Origin: DATEUP01 sp041485285
Lineage (GTDB): Archaea; Thermoplasmatota; DTKX01; DATEUP01
NCBI GenBank assembly: GCA_041485285.1
Contig: JBGPJF010000088.1
Location: forward strand, 1 to 8,471
DNA length: 8,471 nt
Direction: 5' to 3'
The notes under the pieces were generated by a model. The model made no database searches. It worked only from the letters and a program-made list of their open reading frames with translations, and was not told the DNA's origin. Shown here in pieces: positions 1 to 6,476 of this stretch (positions are counted from its first letter, which is position 1; every line of letters starts with the position of its first letter). The translations under genes were made by a program, and so were the position numbers.

Positions 1-215
1 CGGGCCCCCAACCGCCTGCCGGTTACCTTCCGCCGCCGCCGGAGGCCGCGCCCCCGCCTCCGGCACCTCGCCCGGCTCCAAGCAGCGGCCCGCTGGGCCC
101 GCAGCCGGGAGCCAGCCCCCAGCCTGCGCCCGCCGTCCCCATGGCGTGCCCCAGCTGCCAGACGCCCACCGAACCCGGCTGGGCCGTTTGCCCGAACTGC
201 GGCGCAAGCCTCTAA
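1..215 (+). CDS. Partial gene: C-terminal proline-rich linker and zinc ribbon
   Basis: The 5' end lies outside the window. Reading from base 3, the frame is open to a TAA at 213-215 and gives about 70 residues. The first ~46 are dominated by Pro, Ala and Gly and look like a flexible, disordered linker. The last 24 read as a compact four-cysteine zinc ribbon: CPSC, ten residues, then CPNCG, ending two residues after the alanine that follows. The CxxC-x10-CxxC pattern is typical of the short zinc-ribbon domains found at the ends of archaeal membrane or regulatory proteins, where they may bind protein or nucleic acid. The upstream domain, and so the function, cannot be known from here. An ATG at 141 could start a 24-residue mini-protein, but the open frame and linker composition upstream favour a longer gene. 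The stop overlaps the convergent tgtA stop by three bases. Confidence 0.8.
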   Translation, partial: GPQPPAGYLPPPPEAAPPPPAPRPAPSSGPLGPQPGASPQPAPAVPMACPSCQTPTEPGWAVCPNCGASL

Positions 216-2215
216 GCGGACCGTTTGGCCGCTTGGTTCGAAACGCCCGATGGGCGAGAGCCCTCGCGCACATGCACCGCGACCCCGGTTTCGAACGAAC
301 GCACCTCCGTGGCGGTAAGAAGCACCACGCCGACGGCGACAAGCGCCCCGGCTTCATCGGTGACCAGCGCCTCGTCGCCCGGCCGCAGGTGCGCGTCCAT
401 GGATTTTACGAACCGGGCGAACACGCTCTTGCCCTCGGCGTTGAAGGGCGCGGTCTCGGAGGCCACCACGACGCGGTGGCGGGGGGCCGGGACCGACGCC
501 GCAAGCCGCCTGGCCCCCGAGAAGGTGAGCGAGAACAGGCCGTCGTGCGCGCGCATGGACAGCGCATGCTCCCCGTCGAGGCCCACCGTGCGAATCTTCC
601 CGGTGCGCGGCGAGCGCTCGATGAACACTTCCGCGGCCTCAAGCGCCGTGGCCGCCTCCGCGCCGAATTGGTAGCGGAAAATCGACTGGACGCGCAGGAA
701 GGCCAGTGAGGAGTCGTCCAGCGGCGGCCCTTGGAACGTCTTCTCGATTTCCGGCAGCTTCGCATCCTCGTAGCGGATGAGTTTCAGCCCCGCATGCTTG
801 CGCGCGAACGCCTCCGTGGCCCGCGCCACCCGCGACGAGGACTCGGCGTCGAGGTGGCCGGGGGCGACGCATTGGGCAAACGGGTAGGCCTCGTCGAGCG
901 CCTCGGGGACGGGGCCCCACACCGACTCAAACACGACGGGCACGCGCGCTTTGCGCCGTGCCCCGGCAAGCCCGGAGGGCACGCGCTTCGTGTAGGGTGT
1001 CCCCTTCGGCGCCGCCACGACGGCGGCATGGCCGCTCTCGACGGGGGCCACACGGTCGAGCACGCGCTGGCGCGTGCGCTCGACGAGCGGGCGCACGGCG
1101 GAGGTCGCGTCGAAGTAGCGCACCGCGCGCGTGCGCGAGAGCGGTTCGGCCCCCTCCAGCAGGTCCGCGTGGAGCGCGAGGCGGCGCACCGCCTCCAGGA
1201 TCCGGGGGTTCGCGCGCGACCGCTCTTCGAGCAGCTCCCACACCGAGCCCTCGTGGATCGCCTGGCGGGCGCGGCGGATTTCCGCGGAGAGCACGTACAG
1301 GTTGTGGCGCACGAGCTGCAGGTAGCGGGTGCGGTCGTCGTTCGCCATAAGCTCCTTGGGCGTCGTCGACGAGCAAACGGGGCAGGGGCACGGGTTCTCG
1401 ATGAGGTCCTTCAGCGCCCGCGTGCCGTCGGGGAACAACATGCGCCCGTCCTTGGCGTACTTGGCATACGACGACGAGTCGAAGAGGTCCACCCCGAGCG
1501 CGACGGCAAGCGGGATGACGAGCGGATGGCCGGCCCCGAAGAGGTGGATGGGCCGGGCGGGGTTCAGCACGGACTTGGCCGTCGCGATCACGTCGGCAAG
1601 CAGCGCGTAGCGCTCCCCTTCCATGATGGGGACGACGCCGCCGACCGGGTGCACGCACGCCGGCAGCGTGCAAAGCGCCTCCGCGGACTTCCGCCGAAGT
1701 GCAATGTGCGAGCCCCCCTGCACGGTGCACGCCAGCAGCGTGCCCTTGGGGTTCGGCATCTCGAAGGCCTGCCTGTACCGCGAGAACGTCTCGTTCCAGT
1801 CGGCCTCTGCCTTGGCCGCCGAGTCGTCCGGCTCGGTGAAGAGGTCGAGGGGAGTTGCGATGTCCGACCCGATGGCGAACTGGAAATTCACGATGTCCGG
1901 GTTGGTCACGCCCACATCGCCGTAGATGTGCTGCTGGAACGTGCCCGAGTCTGTCATGATCGGGCCGTCGAACCCGAGCAGCCCGTGGACGCCGCCCTTA
2001 AGCGCACGGGCCGAGAGGTCCTCGGAGCGGCGGATAATGTAGGAGTTCGTGATGACGGCCTTGAAGCCGAACGCGGAGCGCAGTTCGGACGCCTTGATGT
2101 CGTCGAAGTTCGGGTTGATGACTGGCAAAAGCGCGGGGGTTTGGATCGTGCCGTGCGGCGTGTGGAGTTCGCAGGCGCGGGCAAGCCCGTCGCGCGCCTT
2201 GAGCTCGAACCGCAC
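212..2215 (-). CDS. tgtA: Archaeal tRNA-guanine(15) transglycosylase (archaeosine synthesis)
   Basis: 667 residues. This enzyme family swaps guanine at position 15 of the tRNA D-loop for preQ0, the first step on tRNA toward archaeosine, which stabilises the tRNA fold. The N-terminal catalytic barrel shows MTDSGTFQ with the likely nucleophile D89, a VQGGSH loop (165-170), VGGVVP (191-196), and DLFDSSSY with the second key aspartate D246. The zinc site is C276, C278, C281 and H304. After residue ~390 come the archaeal-specific regions, including VWGPVPEAL and YQFG, then a PUA RNA-binding domain at about 590-655 (RPGDEALVTDE). That domain distinguishes TgtA from the shorter bacterial Tgt. The start is GTG at 2215, in frame with the conserved N-terminus and preceded by an AAGGGGGG ribosome site. 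It lies 13 bases after tyrS, probably as one operon. The extra length over the ~580 residues usual for the family seems to sit in linkers between the C-terminal domains and a short tail. All catalytic residues are intact. Confidence 0.96.
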   Translation of the reverse strand: MRFELKARDGLARACELHTPHGTIQTPALLPVINPNFDDIKASELRSAFGFKAVITNSYIIRRSEDLSARALKGGVHGLLGFDGPIMTDSGTFQQHIYGDVGVTNPDIVNFQFAIGSDIATPLDLFTEPDDSAAKAEADWNETFSRYRQAFEMPNPKGTLLACTVQGGSHIALRRKSAEALCTLPACVHPVGGVVPIMEGERYALLADVIATAKSVLNPARPIHLFGAGHPLVIPLAVALGVDLFDSSSYAKYAKDGRMLFPDGTRALKDLIENPCPCPVCSSTTPKELMANDDRTRYLQLVRHNLYVLSAEIRRARQAIHEGSVWELLEERSRANPRILEAVRRLALHADLLEGAEPLSRTRAVRYFDATSAVRPLVERTRQRVLDRVAPVESGHAAVVAAPKGTPYTKRVPSGLAGARRKARVPVVFESVWGPVPEALDEAYPFAQCVAPGHLDAESSSRVARATEAFARKHAGLKLIRYEDAKLPEIEKTFQGPPLDDSSLAFLRVQSIFRYQFGAEAATALEAAEVFIERSPRTGKIRTVGLDGEHALSMRAHDGLFSLTFSGARRLAASVPAPRHRVVVASETAPFNAEGKSVFARFVKSMDAHLRPGDEALVTDEAGALVAVGVVLLTATEVRSFETGVAVHVREGSRPSGVSNQAAKRSA

Positions 2216-2221
2216 GGGAGG

Positions 2222-2229
2222 CCCCCCTT
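2222..2229 (-). promoter_or_regulatory. Ribosome binding site of tgtA
   Basis: On the reverse strand AAGGGGGG lies six bases before the GTG start of tgtA and overlaps the last base of the tyrS stop codon (TGA at 2231-2229). The spacing fits a Shine-Dalgarno site and supports the GTG start. It also suggests translation of tgtA from the tyrS message, possibly with reinitiation after the tyrS stop. Confidence 0.6.
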
Positions 2230-3281
2230 CACGCGCCTTGAGGAGGGGTGTCCAGCCACTCGAGCGCCTCGGGGTGCGCCTCGAAGTGGGCGCGCACCGG
2301 CGCGGTGAGCTCGATGATTTGGCGCGCGGCCTCCGCCTTCAGGTCGCCGGCGTGCAACTTGCTCGAAAGGTACGAAGACTCGAGGTCGCCGTACGAGGCA
2401 TACTCGACGTCCCCGCCGAACTTCTCCGGCCGGTGCACGACGAGCGGCTTGCCCGCCAACTGCTCGAAGATGAGGTACCGGTACATCTCGAGCACGGGGT
2501 TGCCCTCTGCCGCGGGGGGGCAGAACGCCTTCCCCACCTTCTTCTCGACCTCTTCGGGCGTATCGTTCAGCGTGATCGCGGCGCCAGGGTCGCTCTTTGA
2601 CATCTTGTGCTCGGTGGGGTCCATCCGCTCGCCGCCCTTGAGGGAGCCGAGCAGGGGCGTGTGAACGGCCACGGGCTTCGGCCACCCCGTCTTTTCGCAG
2701 ACGTCGCGCGCGAGCATGTGGGCCTTGCGCTGGTCCATCCCGCCGGCGGCGATGTCGAGTTCCATGTGGAAGATGTCGGCGACCTGCATGGCGGGGTAGA
2801 GGATTTTCGATGAGTCGAGTTCCGCCTCGTCCTCCTTGCGCCCCATGATCGTGAGCGCCCGCTTGACGCGCAAGAGCGACGACGCCTTGGCCGCGCGCAC
2901 GACGCGCTCCCAGTACTTCGCGTCGCCCGCGAAGTCCGCGGCCCAGCGAAACTGCGTGGTGGCCGGGTCTAGGCCCAGCGCGAGGAACGCTTCCTTCTGG
3001 TAGCGGCCGCACGCGCGGATGCGCTCGATGTCGCCGCCGAACTTGTCGTTGATCATCGCGTGCCAGTCGGCGAGGAACACGGTGATGTGGCACCCCGCCC
3101 GCTGCATGCGCTTCAGCATGTTCGCGGTAATCGCGTTGCCGATGTGGAGGCGGCCAGACGGCTCGAAGCCGATGTAGGCGCGCGGGTGGGGCTTTGCCTC
3201 AAGGAGCGCCTTCAGCTCGCCCTCGGTGACCACCTCGGCCGCGTAGTCGCGGATGAGGCGGAAACGGTCTTGGGCGTCCAC
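2229..3281 (-). CDS. tyrS: Tyrosyl-tRNA synthetase, archaeal type
   Basis: 350 residues with the start chosen here. It charges tRNA-Tyr with tyrosine in the cytoplasm. It is a class I synthetase: the HIGH-type motif is HIGN at 46-49, inside YIGFEPSGRLHIGN, and the second signature is KMSKS at 226-230. Tyrosine-pocket residues known from the archaeal enzyme (Methanocaldococcus numbering Y32, Y151, Q155, D158) match Y36, Y162, Q166 and D169, followed by GGMDQRK at 180-186. Length and the lack of a bacterial S4 tail fit the archaeal form. The open frame extends upstream to a GTG at 3338 (369 residues) and has an ATG at 3308. I prefer the GTG at 3281 because a perfect GGTGAT site sits six bases before it, and because the protein then begins at about the same place as the archaeal homologue I recall. 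It is the first gene of a probable tyrS-tgtA operon and is divergent from enolase. TrpRS was considered, but the tyrosine-pocket residues argue against it. Confidence 0.95.
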   Translation of the reverse strand: MDAQDRFRLIRDYAAEVVTEGELKALLEAKPHPRAYIGFEPSGRLHIGNAITANMLKRMQRAGCHITVFLADWHAMINDKFGGDIERIRACGRYQKEAFLALGLDPATTQFRWAADFAGDAKYWERVVRAAKASSLLRVKRALTIMGRKEDEAELDSSKILYPAMQVADIFHMELDIAAGGMDQRKAHMLARDVCEKTGWPKPVAVHTPLLGSLKGGERMDPTEHKMSKSDPGAAITLNDTPEEVEKKVGKAFCPPAAEGNPVLEMYRYLIFEQLAGKPLVVHRPEKFGGDVEYASYGDLESSYLSSKLHAGDLKAEAARQIIELTAPVRAHFEAHPEALEWLDTPPQGA

Positions 3282-3287
3282 GCGGCC

Positions 3288-3293
3288 ATCACC
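3288..3293 (-). promoter_or_regulatory. Ribosome binding site deciding the tyrS start
   Basis: On the reverse strand GGTGAT is an exact match to the core that pairs with the archaeal 16S rRNA 3' end. It lies six bases upstream of the GTG at 3281. Neither the GTG at 3338 nor the ATG at 3308 has a comparable site, so this signal favours the shorter protein. Confidence 0.65.
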
Positions 3294-3398
3294 CTTGAGG
3301 CGGAGCATGAGGGCCGCGCCGCTTTTCAAGATTGCCACACGTAAGGCGCGTGCGCGCGGCGCAACACGTTCATATCGGCTCGCGGGCGTGACTGACGG

Positions 3399-3405
3399 GG
3401 AAGTG
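3399..3405 (+). promoter_or_regulatory. Ribosome binding site of enolase
   Basis: GGAAGTG matches the GGAGGTG consensus at six of seven bases and lies five bases before the ATG at 3411. It supports that ATG over the in-frame GTG at 3432. Confidence 0.5.
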
Positions 3406-3410
3406 CTTCG

Positions 3411-4640
3411 ATGGGCGGAAAGGTCTCCAGCGTGACGATACGCAAGGTCCTCGACTCGCGCGGCAACGCCACGGTCGAGGTCGAGGTCGCCACGCGCGGG
3501 GGGTTTGCGCGCGTGGGGGCGCCCTCAGGCGCCTCGACCGGTGCCACGGAGGTCCAGGCGTTCCCGAAGGGGGGCGTCGACGAGGCCGTTTCCGTGTTCC
3601 GGCGGAAGGTCGCCCCCAAACTCAAAGGACGCGACGTGGCCGACCAGGCCGGCTTCGACGAGGCGCTCCACACGGTGGACGGGACGGCCAATTTCGCAAC
3701 CATCGGCGGAAATCCGTCGGTAGCCGCCTCGATGGCCGCGGCCCGCTGCGCGGCCAACGAGAAGGGCGTGCCGCTGTGGGCGTACCTCTCGGGAAAGAAG
3801 GGCGCTCCTTGGTTCCCCGCCCCGATGGGCAACGTCATCGGGGGCGGCGCCCACGCGGTCGCAGGCACCGACATCCAGGAGTTCTTGGCCTTCACCAAGG
3901 GCTGCCCGCCCTCGCAGTCGGTGTTTGCAAACGCGCGCGTCCACCGGCTGGTGAAGGAGGCCCTCAAGGCGATGTTCCCGGGGCAGGCGATCGGCAAAGG
4001 CGACGAGGGCGCATGGAACGTCCCCACGACCGACGAGCGCGCGATGCAGATCCTTGTGAAGAGCTGCGCGAAAGCCGCGCAGGAGACGGGGCTCGACGTG
4101 CTGCCGGCCCTCGACCTGGCGGCCACCGCATTCTACCGCGACTCGAAGTACCGCTACAAGGACAAGGCGCTTACGCCCGACGAGCAGGTCGAGTTCCTCG
4201 AGATGCTGATCGAGGCGCACGGCATCGCAAGCGTGGAGGACCCCTTCGCCGAGAACGACTTCGCCTCGTTTGCCGAACTCACCCGCAAGGTTGGGCGCAA
4301 GTGCATGGTCGTCGGCGACGACATCTTCACCACCAACACGGAACGGATTGCCCGCGGCATCAAGGAAGGCGCGGCCAACGCCGTGCTCATCAAGCCGAAC
4401 CAGATCGGCACGCTCACCGACACGATGGCGGCGGTGAAGATGGCGAAGGCCGCGGGCTACGCAACGGTGACGAGCCACCGCTCGGCCGAGACCCCCGACG
4501 ACACGATCGCGCACCTTGCCGTCGCCTTCGGCTCGGCGGCGATCAAGACCGGGGCCGTCGGCGGCGAGCGCACCGCGAAGCTGAACGAGCTCATCCGCAT
4601 CGAGGAAGGCGGCAAAGCCGGCGGGGCGCGCAAGCGCTAG
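3411..4640 (+). CDS. eno: Enolase (phosphopyruvate hydratase)
   Basis: 409 residues. It interconverts 2-phosphoglycerate and phosphoenolpyruvate in glycolysis and gluconeogenesis. The N-terminal capping domain opens with VLDSRGNATVEVEV (13-26) and carries the mobile loop GASTGATE (40-47). The barrel has GGAHA with H148, GDEG with catalytic E199, metal ligands D235 (ALDLAA), E276 (VEDPF) and D303 (VVGDDIF), catalytic K328 (LIKPNQIGTLTDT), SHRSAET with H356, and K379 (IKTGAVGGERTAKLNELIRIEE). The VGGERTAKLNELIRIEE ending is of archaeal type. The length is slightly short for the family and no domain is missing. GDEGAW replaces the more usual GDEGGF, a mild variation next to the catalytic glutamate. 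A GTG eight codons in is a weaker alternative start. The gene is divergent from tyrS and followed 43 bases on by a small membrane-protein gene. All catalytic residues are present. Confidence 0.97.
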   Translation: MGGKVSSVTIRKVLDSRGNATVEVEVATRGGFARVGAPSGASTGATEVQAFPKGGVDEAVSVFRRKVAPKLKGRDVADQAGFDEALHTVDGTANFATIGGNPSVAASMAAARCAANEKGVPLWAYLSGKKGAPWFPAPMGNVIGGGAHAVAGTDIQEFLAFTKGCPPSQSVFANARVHRLVKEALKAMFPGQAIGKGDEGAWNVPTTDERAMQILVKSCAKAAQETGLDVLPALDLAATAFYRDSKYRYKDKALTPDEQVEFLEMLIEAHGIASVEDPFAENDFASFAELTRKVGRKCMVVGDDIFTTNTERIARGIKEGAANAVLIKPNQIGTLTDTMAAVKMAKAAGYATVTSHRSAETPDDTIAHLAVAFGSAAIKTGAVGGERTAKLNELIRIEEGGKAGGARKR

Positions 4641-4653
4641 CCGCGCGGCAAGG

Positions 4654-4659
4654 CTTATT
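4654..4659 (+). promoter_or_regulatory. TATA-like promoter of the 85-residue protein
   Basis: CTTATT, within GGCTTATTGG, is the only AT-rich stretch in the short spacer after enolase. Its centre is about 27 bases before the ATG at 4684, so transcription would start at or next to the start codon. No Shine-Dalgarno site is visible. Together these suggest a leaderless transcript independent of enolase. Confidence 0.45.
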
Positions 4660-4683
4660 GGCCGTCCTTACGCTGGGCGGCTG

Positions 4684-4941
4684 ATGGCCGAAGAAGACCA
4701 CGCGCAGCACCCGCCGCCGCCCCACCACGGGGAGCCGGTTGCCGACCCCGCCAAGGAGGAGACCTCCGAGCGGATTTTCAAGCGGCGGCTCATCAAGGCG
4801 CTCACCCACTTCAACATCCGGGACATCCGCGCGATGCAGAAGGAGGAGCTCTTCGAGCCCCACATGCACCTGTTCCTGATGCTCGTGAGCGCCTTCGCGC
4901 TGGGCATCCTGATTTACGTGTTCCAAGTGACGCTGATGTAG
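4684..4941 (+). CDS. Small tail-anchored membrane protein, unknown function
   Basis: 85 residues; I do not recognise the family. The N-terminal ~28 residues are acidic, His- and Pro-rich (HAQHPPPPHHGEP) and probably disordered. Residues 29-60 form a charged, likely helical stretch (SERIFKRRLIKAL, then IRDIRAMQKEELFEPH). Residues 62-82 are one strongly hydrophobic segment (HLFLMLVSAFALGILIYVFQ), and the protein ends three residues later. There is no signal peptide, so it should be tail-anchored with the basic N-terminal part in the cytoplasm. Coding is supported by the ATG, by a TATA-like box at leaderless spacing, and by exact fitting between enolase and purB: its TAG is one base from the convergent purB stop. 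Sec61-beta (SecG) was considered because of the C-terminal anchor, but the body is longer and lacks the motifs I would expect. Context does not point to a role. Confidence 0.75.
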   Translation: MAEEDHAQHPPPPHHGEPVADPAKEETSERIFKRRLIKALTHFNIRDIRAMQKEELFEPHMHLFLMLVSAFALGILIYVFQVTLM

Positions 4942-4942
4942 G

Positions 4943-6289
4943 TCACTGGCCGGCCCGCACTTCGGCCACCGCGTTCTTCACGATCTGCTCCGCGCTGCCG
5001 ATGTACGCCCCGTAGTCGAGCACCTCGTCGAGCGCTCTCCCGGAGAGCAGGCGCGCCACCTGAGGCTCAGATTCGAGTGCGTCCTTGAGCGTCCGGCGGC
5101 TATCCTCCGCCGCCATGGAGCAGCGGCGGATGAGCTCGTGCGCCTCTTGGCGCCCCATTCCCCGGTCAACGAGCGCGAGCATGACGGGTTCAGCCATGAT
5201 GAGGCCGCGAGTCGCTGCAAGGTTTCGCGTCATCGATTCCGGGAAGACCTCGAGTCCCGCGAACACGTTAGTCATTGAAACCACGCACTCATGGACAAGA
5301 ATGAAGGTATGCGGCAGGATGAACCGCTCGGCCGAAGAATTGCTAAGGTCGCGCTCGTGCCATAGAACCGCGGATTCGTGCATGGGGAGCAGGTTGGCGC
5401 GCGCCACGCGCGCAAGGCCGCACACCTTCTCGCAGACCTCCGGGTTGCGCTTGTGGGCCATCGTAGATGACCCCACGAACTTCTCGACATCGAACGCCTC
5501 GCGCACCTCCCCGATCTCGGGGCGCTGGAGGTTGCGCACCTCCGTTGCAAATTTCTCCATCGAAGTCGCGACGTTCGCGAGCGTGGCTACCAGTTCGACG
5601 TGGCGGTCGCGCTGAACGACTTGGGTTGTGGCCGTTGGAACGCCAAGACCAAGCTCGCCCATTACGAGTGTTTGCAGCTGCAACGCGCGGGGGCCCAGGC
5701 CGGCGCCCGTCCCCACTGCGCCCATCATCTTGCCAACGCAGACCCGGTCGCGAATCTCCTCGATCCGAGTAAGGTGGCGCACGACCTCGGAGGCAAACAC
5801 CGCCATCTTGAGTCCGAAGGTAGTGGGGACGGCCCACTGGCCGTGCGTACGCCCCACCATGACGGTCTTGGCGTGGCGCTCCGCGAGCTTGGCGAGCGCC
5901 GATGCAAGCTGCTTGAGGGCCGACGACACGAATTCAAGGCCGTCGCGAAACTGCAGGGCGCTTGCGGTATCGATAATGTCGTTGGAGGTGGCCCCCAGGT
6001 GGACAAACCGCCCTCCGGCCCCCGACTCTTCGGTTAGCGCCCGGGCGACGGCCATGATGTCGTGGCGGATTTCGTCCTCGATCTTGCGGACCTTTTCGAC
6101 GGTCACGCGGCCGCTTGCGGCGGCCTCGACAATAGCCTCTGCATCCGCTTTCGGGATCGTCCCGAGCTTCGCGTGTGCAGTCGCAAGAGCGGCCTCCACG
6201 TCGAGCAGCCTTCGGAGCTTACTCTCCTCGCTGAAAATGCGCTTCATCTCGGGCTGCCCATATCGGAAGTCGAGGGGGCAAACGGACAT
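4943..6289 (-). CDS. purB: Adenylosuccinate lyase
   Basis: 448 residues, usual for the family. It releases fumarate at two steps: from SAICAR in IMP synthesis and from adenylosuccinate in AMP synthesis. It belongs to the fumarase/aspartase superfamily and acts as a cytoplasmic tetramer. Visible signatures are RHDIMA with H76, the HLGATSNDIIDTA loop (97-109), GRTHGQWAVPTTFGLK with the catalytic-region H149, and the flexible signature loop GSSTMAHKRNP (273-283), whose serine acts as the base. MAHK replaces the more common MPHK; the serines, lysine and arginine are kept. The HDIMA and KRNP motifs favour PurB over fumarase, aspartase or argininosuccinate lyase. The start is the ATG at 6289, which gives the expected PLDFRYG beginning. 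A TATA-like box lies 34 bases upstream and there is no ribosome site, so the leader should be very short. It is transcribed divergently from the exported-protein gene. Confidence 0.95.
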   Translation of the reverse strand: MSVCPLDFRYGQPEMKRIFSEESKLRRLLDVEAALATAHAKLGTIPKADAEAIVEAAASGRVTVEKVRKIEDEIRHDIMAVARALTEESGAGGRFVHLGATSNDIIDTASALQFRDGLEFVSSALKQLASALAKLAERHAKTVMVGRTHGQWAVPTTFGLKMAVFASEVVRHLTRIEEIRDRVCVGKMMGAVGTGAGLGPRALQLQTLVMGELGLGVPTATTQVVQRDRHVELVATLANVATSMEKFATEVRNLQRPEIGEVREAFDVEKFVGSSTMAHKRNPEVCEKVCGLARVARANLLPMHESAVLWHERDLSNSSAERFILPHTFILVHECVVSMTNVFAGLEVFPESMTRNLAATRGLIMAEPVMLALVDRGMGRQEAHELIRRCSMAAEDSRRTLKDALESEPQVARLLSGRALDEVLDYGAYIGSAEQIVKNAVAEVRAGQ

Positions 6290-6319
6290 GGAGGAAGGGC
6301 GAAAACCGCAAGGATGGGC

Positions 6320-6327
6320 GATAAACC
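6320..6327 (-). promoter_or_regulatory. TATA-like promoter of purB
   Basis: On the reverse strand GGTTTATC stands out in a GC-rich spacer. Its TTTAT core is centred 34 bases before the purB ATG, so transcription would start near 6297 and leave a leader of about eight bases. No Shine-Dalgarno sequence lies in that leader (CCTTCCTCC precedes the ATG). Confidence 0.5.
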
Positions 6328-6446
6328 TTTGGCGCTCCGGCGGCCGTGCCGTCCGAGGGTTTTCAGGAATCCCTTATGCCATCCTGCGCCAACAAGTGGG
6401 CAAGACCTGCGCTCCTCCTTGTCGGCGGGGGCCGTTCCACTAACGC

Positions 6447-6453
6447 TTTATAT
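6447..6453 (+). promoter_or_regulatory. TATA box of the exported-protein gene
   Basis: TTTATAT is the best TATA box in the window. Its centre (6450) lies 27 bases before the TTG at 6477 and 23 before an ATG at 6473, so transcription should start at or next to these codons. No ribosome site follows, which suggests a leaderless message. Confidence 0.65.
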
Positions 6454-6476
6454 GCTCCCCCCGGATCGGCAAATGC

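Larger units (their letters stand above)
3282..3410. promoter_or_regulatory. Divergent tyrS / enolase promoter region
   Basis: 129 bases separate the two divergent starts. The best TATA-like element is the near-symmetric CATATC at 3371-3376 (TTCATATC forward, GATATGAA reverse). In the forward direction it would place transcription start near 3398, just before the enolase ribosome site. In the reverse direction it would start tyrS mRNA near 3346, giving a leader of about 65 bases. An alternative reverse element is the AT-rich TTGAAAAG near 3322-3329, which would give a short leader beginning just before the GGTGAT site. No operator palindrome is evident. The positions are inferred from spacing alone. 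Confidence 0.4.
6290..6476. other. Divergent intergenic region, purB / exported protein
   Basis: 187 bases without a convincing gene. It holds a reverse TATA-like box for purB and a forward one for the exported protein. The roughly 115 bases between them contain no tRNA-like fold, clear inverted repeat or terminator that I can see. The spacing leaves room for a regulator site. Confidence 0.5.

Noticed and set aside
141..215. Stand-alone 24-residue zinc-ribbon mini-protein starting at ATG 141
   Set aside because: The frame is open to the window edge with a proline-rich linker that joins naturally to the ribbon, so a C-terminal domain of a longer protein is more likely. I see no promoter or ribosome site just before the ATG.
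731..2308. 525-codon forward open frame opposite tgtA
   Set aside because: It is a shadow of tgtA: low-complexity Arg/Gly/His-rich translation with no motifs, while the reverse strand encodes a complete TgtA with all catalytic residues.
1954..3093. 379-codon reverse frame overlapping tyrS and tgtA in another phase
   Set aside because: It is Arg/His/Pro-rich, crosses the tyrS-tgtA junction, and has no recognisable domain.
6290..6446. Search for a tRNA, small RNA or riboswitch in the purB upstream region
   Set aside because: I found no cloverleaf pattern, no T-loop-like GTTCGA segment and no purine-riboswitch-like core. The stretch is explained well enough as promoter DNA.
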